Below, one piece after another: positions 6,089 through 7,470 of a stretch of 7,470 nt of DNA. This stretch comes from Herpetosiphonaceae bacterium (GTDB taxonomy: Bacteria > Chloroflexota > Chloroflexia > Chloroflexales > Kallotenuaceae): contig JASKZZ010000281.1 of NCBI GenBank assembly GCA_030147335.1, positions 1 through 7,470 on the forward strand, given 5' to 3'. Under the pieces are notes generated by a model, which saw only the letters and a list, made by a program, of their open reading frames with translations, ran no database searches and was not told the DNA's origin. Numbering within the stretch: the stretch's first letter is position 1; every line of letters starts with the position of its first letter. Made by a program: the position numbers and the translations under genes.

Positions 6089-6464
6089 TTATCTTCCGAT
6101 AAGATACGCTGCATCAAACCCATCTAGCTTCATCCGTGATGCTGCTCAATCCTTCGGTAGGAGTACACACGTATTCCAGTTATCACGCGTTCACGTAAGT
6201 ACACACCAGTAGGAGCGTTAATACGCTGTAGCTGTCTGATATCGACGCCTTTAGCCCGAACACGCCCGAAAACAAGCGCACCAAGTTCGTCCTACCTCAG
6301 CCTATCCAAAGTGCTGCAACACCTGGACAACCTAAGCTGATTACCACATTCGACTCAGCGCCACCTACTTGTGTTGCGCTACGAGGCGAGACAGGACTCA
6401 GTTTCCCAACGGTCGCCGGCGTGACCAGCGCCATCGTTTCAGCGATTGTTACCACATCCACCAT
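6089..6464 (-). pseudogene. kdgK: Remnant of a PfkB-family sugar kinase, probably 2-keto-3-deoxygluconate kinase
   Basis: Three frames in series on the minus strand carry one kinase N-terminal half. Frame one, ATG 6464 to TGA 6297-6299, encodes 55 residues starting MVDVVTIAETMALVTPATVG and containing TQVGGAESNVVISLG, the N-terminal substrate-site signature of KdgK-like kinases. Frame two, 6133-6291, continues with DELGALVFGRVRAKGVDI and INAPTGVYLRE, the next family blocks, ending at TGA 6130-6132. Frame three, 6091-6133, gives MKLDGFDAAYLIGR before TAA. A TAG lies just before frame two, so there are at least two frame changes plus a nonsense codon. Complete KdgK has a little over 300 residues. 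About 120 remain, and the C-terminal half with the catalytic Asp and ATP site is missing. The remnant stops next to the FKBP terminator, suggesting a deletion end there. KdgK phosphorylates 2-keto-3-deoxygluconate in sugar-acid breakdown; this copy cannot. Confidence 0.85.
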
Positions 6465-6597
6465 CTCCGCATCTTGCTTCTATATTATAAAAATCGTACG
6501 CAGCTACGGACCATTTCTGCTCCGCTTATGTGCATAAGGCTGCCAAAGGTTCAGAAATAGTATCTTGTTATTGGTTGAGGTTGACAACAGGCTATAA

Positions 6598-6619
6598 CAA
6601 AAAGGTGTTCCATACACCT
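6598..6619 (-). terminator. Weak terminator-like hairpin, minus strand
   Basis: Read on the minus strand, AGGTGT, a five-base loop, ACACCT and then TTTTT (down to 6598) resemble a short terminator. The stem is only 6 bp and no minus-strand gene is visible upstream of it, so its role is unclear. Confidence 0.3.
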
Positions 6620-6683
6620 AAAATATCCTTTATTAAGTGAATGTTAAGCAATCATAGTTATTTCTTTACTAAACCTTAATCAA

Positions 6684-6738
6684 AGGGCGGTATCCCAAGT
6701 GCCCTGTCGTCTGTTTGTATAAGTGTAGAACAAACGGA
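6684..6738 (+). other. Two consecutive hairpins, possible structured RNA
   Basis: AGGGC (6684-6688) pairs with GCCCT (6701-6705). Five bases on, TCTGTTTGT (6710-6718) pairs with ACAAACGGA (6730-6738) over 9 bp, including one G-U pair, with an 11-base loop. Neither is followed by a T-run. I recognise no known riboswitch or small RNA family. Confidence 0.25.
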
Positions 6739-6875
6739 GGCGGCGGACTAACAGGCAAACAAAATACACGAGGTAATCACCAAAAACCATCAGGGATAGC
6801 GCTTCGTATAACGAGTACGCCTATCGGTAAAATTGAGAAAATCAACAAATCCGATATACCTTTTGGTTGAAACCC

Positions 6876-6904
6876 TTGACAAAGCTTATCGCCAATTATT
6901 TGTA
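6876..6904 (+). promoter_or_regulatory. Possible promoter of the sugar dehydrogenase gene
   Basis: A perfect TTGACA (6876-6881) is followed after 17 bases by TTTGTA (6899-6904), a poor -10 match. The leader to ATG 7019 would be about 110 bases. The -35 box is the only strong part. Confidence 0.3.
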
Positions 6905-7018
6905 GCTCGCAATTGTAATTCATTATCTCATTGCTGTTACTCGTGTAGACGTAAGCCGACACACATTTCGACCGTCATAGTAATTAACATCGTAGGAACG
7001 ATTCAGGAGGAACATTCC

Positions 7019-7470
7019 ATGGCACGCATCGTCATCATCGGCTCAGGTGTAGTAGGACAGGCGACCGGCAAGGGCTTTGCTAAAAAGGGACATCAGGTCT
7101 CCTACGTCGATATCAACCCTCAAATGATTGCGAAGCTTCGCGCGGAGGGCTTGACCGCCATGACCGCCGCTGAGGTCGATTGGAATGCCGTCGACATCGT
7201 CATGCTCGCCGTCTCGACCCCCAGCGTCAACGGTAAGATCGTGCTCGACTATATCGAAGCTGCCGCGCGTGACGTGGGTCGTGGCCTCGCCACCACCCCC
7301 AACTATGTCACTGTCGTGGTGCGCTCCACCGTGCCCCCGACCAGCACCGAGAAGCGCTTGACCCCGATCCTGGAGCAGGCGTCGGGCAAGAAGGTCGGCG
7401 TGGACTTCGGCGTGGGCATGAACCCCGAGTTCTTGCGCGCCGTCAGCAACGAGCAGGACTTCGCTCGCCC
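7019..7470 (+). CDS. UDP-glucose/nucleotide-sugar 6-dehydrogenase family protein, 5' part (runs off the right edge)
   Basis: Enzymes of this family oxidise UDP-glucose or a related nucleotide sugar twice with NAD+ to the uronic acid used in polysaccharide synthesis. The ATG at 7019 follows AGGAGG (7005-7010) by eight bases. The 150 complete codons in the window cover the N-terminal Rossmann domain: GSGVVG dinucleotide motif at residues 8-13, acidic D31 ending the second strand (SYVDIN), a VSTPSVNGK loop near 65-73, VVVRSTVPPTST at 99-110 and MNPEFLR at 134-140. The last matches the NPEFLREG block of UDP-glucose dehydrogenases except that AVS follows instead of EGS. The catalytic Cys domain lies beyond the edge, so the exact sugar cannot be fixed. 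The coding sequence is strikingly rich in G/C at third positions compared with every other gene here, suggesting high expression or a different origin. Confidence 0.88.
   Translation, partial: MARIVIIGSGVVGQATGKGFAKKGHQVSYVDINPQMIAKLRAEGLTAMTAAEVDWNAVDIVMLAVSTPSVNGKIVLDYIEAAARDVGRGLATTPNYVTVVVRSTVPPTSTEKRLTPILEQASGKKVGVDFGVGMNPEFLRAVSNEQDFAR

Larger units (their letters stand above)
6465..7018. other. Gene-free spacer between the kdgK remnant and the sugar dehydrogenase gene
   Basis: About 550 AT-rich bases with no open frame that looks coding on either strand and no gene remnant I could recognise. It contains TATAAT at 6480-6485 on the minus strand, which may be what remains of the kdgK promoter. 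It also holds a hairpin at 6603-6619, a pair of hairpins at 6684-6738 and a consensus TTGACA at 6876-6881. The length and the structured middle leave room for a long leader or small RNA, but nothing proves it. Confidence 0.55.

Noticed and set aside
6369..6560. Plus-strand open frame of 63 codons
   Set aside because: It lies opposite the kdgK remnant, has no ribosome-binding site, and its product shows no family-like pattern.
6777..6962. Minus-strand open frame of 61 codons in the right spacer
   Set aside because: GTG start without a ribosome-binding site, AT-rich, no recognisable motif; most likely chance.
1..7470. Insertion sequence, transposase, tRNA, rRNA or CRISPR array
   Set aside because: No transposase motif, no long terminal inverted repeats, no tRNA-like cloverleaf and no regularly spaced repeats were found on reading both strands.

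Overview
The window looks like chromosomal DNA from a free-living bacterium, most plausibly a member of the Chloroflexota (Herpetosiphon/Chloroflexus-like). That placement rests on the style of the proteins: a membrane-anchored RsbR-type STAS protein, a small stand-alone FKBP, a secreted barrel-like protein and a UDP-sugar dehydrogenase. No rRNA or other firm marker is present, so it is tentative. Base composition is moderate overall. The last gene (7019 onward) is clearly GC-richer than the rest.

Layout, left to right. Positions 2-109 hold the C-terminal tail of an unidentified plus-strand gene. Positions 281-1457 hold a decayed minus-strand block, read in the direction of transcription: ureF with an internal TGA stop, then a very short 5' remnant that best fits ureD, then a vitamin-K-epoxide-reductase (VKOR)-like fragment lacking its N-terminus. 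Positions 1657-3156 (minus) encode an intact Baeyer-Villiger monooxygenase closely resembling mycobacterial EthA, with a recognisable promoter and a palindrome over the -10 box. A 373-bp divergent spacer follows, then a plus-strand secreted protein (3530-4054) ending in a strong hairpin terminator. Positions 4189-5340 (minus) encode a six-helix membrane protein with a C-terminal STAS domain. Divergent from it is an intact FKBP-type peptidyl-prolyl isomerase (5633-5980) with its own terminator. Directly beyond that terminator, positions 6089-6464 (minus) hold a broken remnant of a PfkB-family sugar kinase, best matching 2-keto-3-deoxygluconate kinase. About 550 bp without a gene follow, then the start of a nucleotide-sugar dehydrogenase gene that runs off the right edge.

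The intact genes are mostly single transcription units on alternating strands and do not form an obvious pathway. The main theme is gene decay: four gene remnants in 7.5 kb (ureF, ureD, VKOR-like, kdgK), none visible as a simple single open frame. I see no mobile element, CRISPR array, tRNA or rRNA, and no convincing undescribed multi-gene system.
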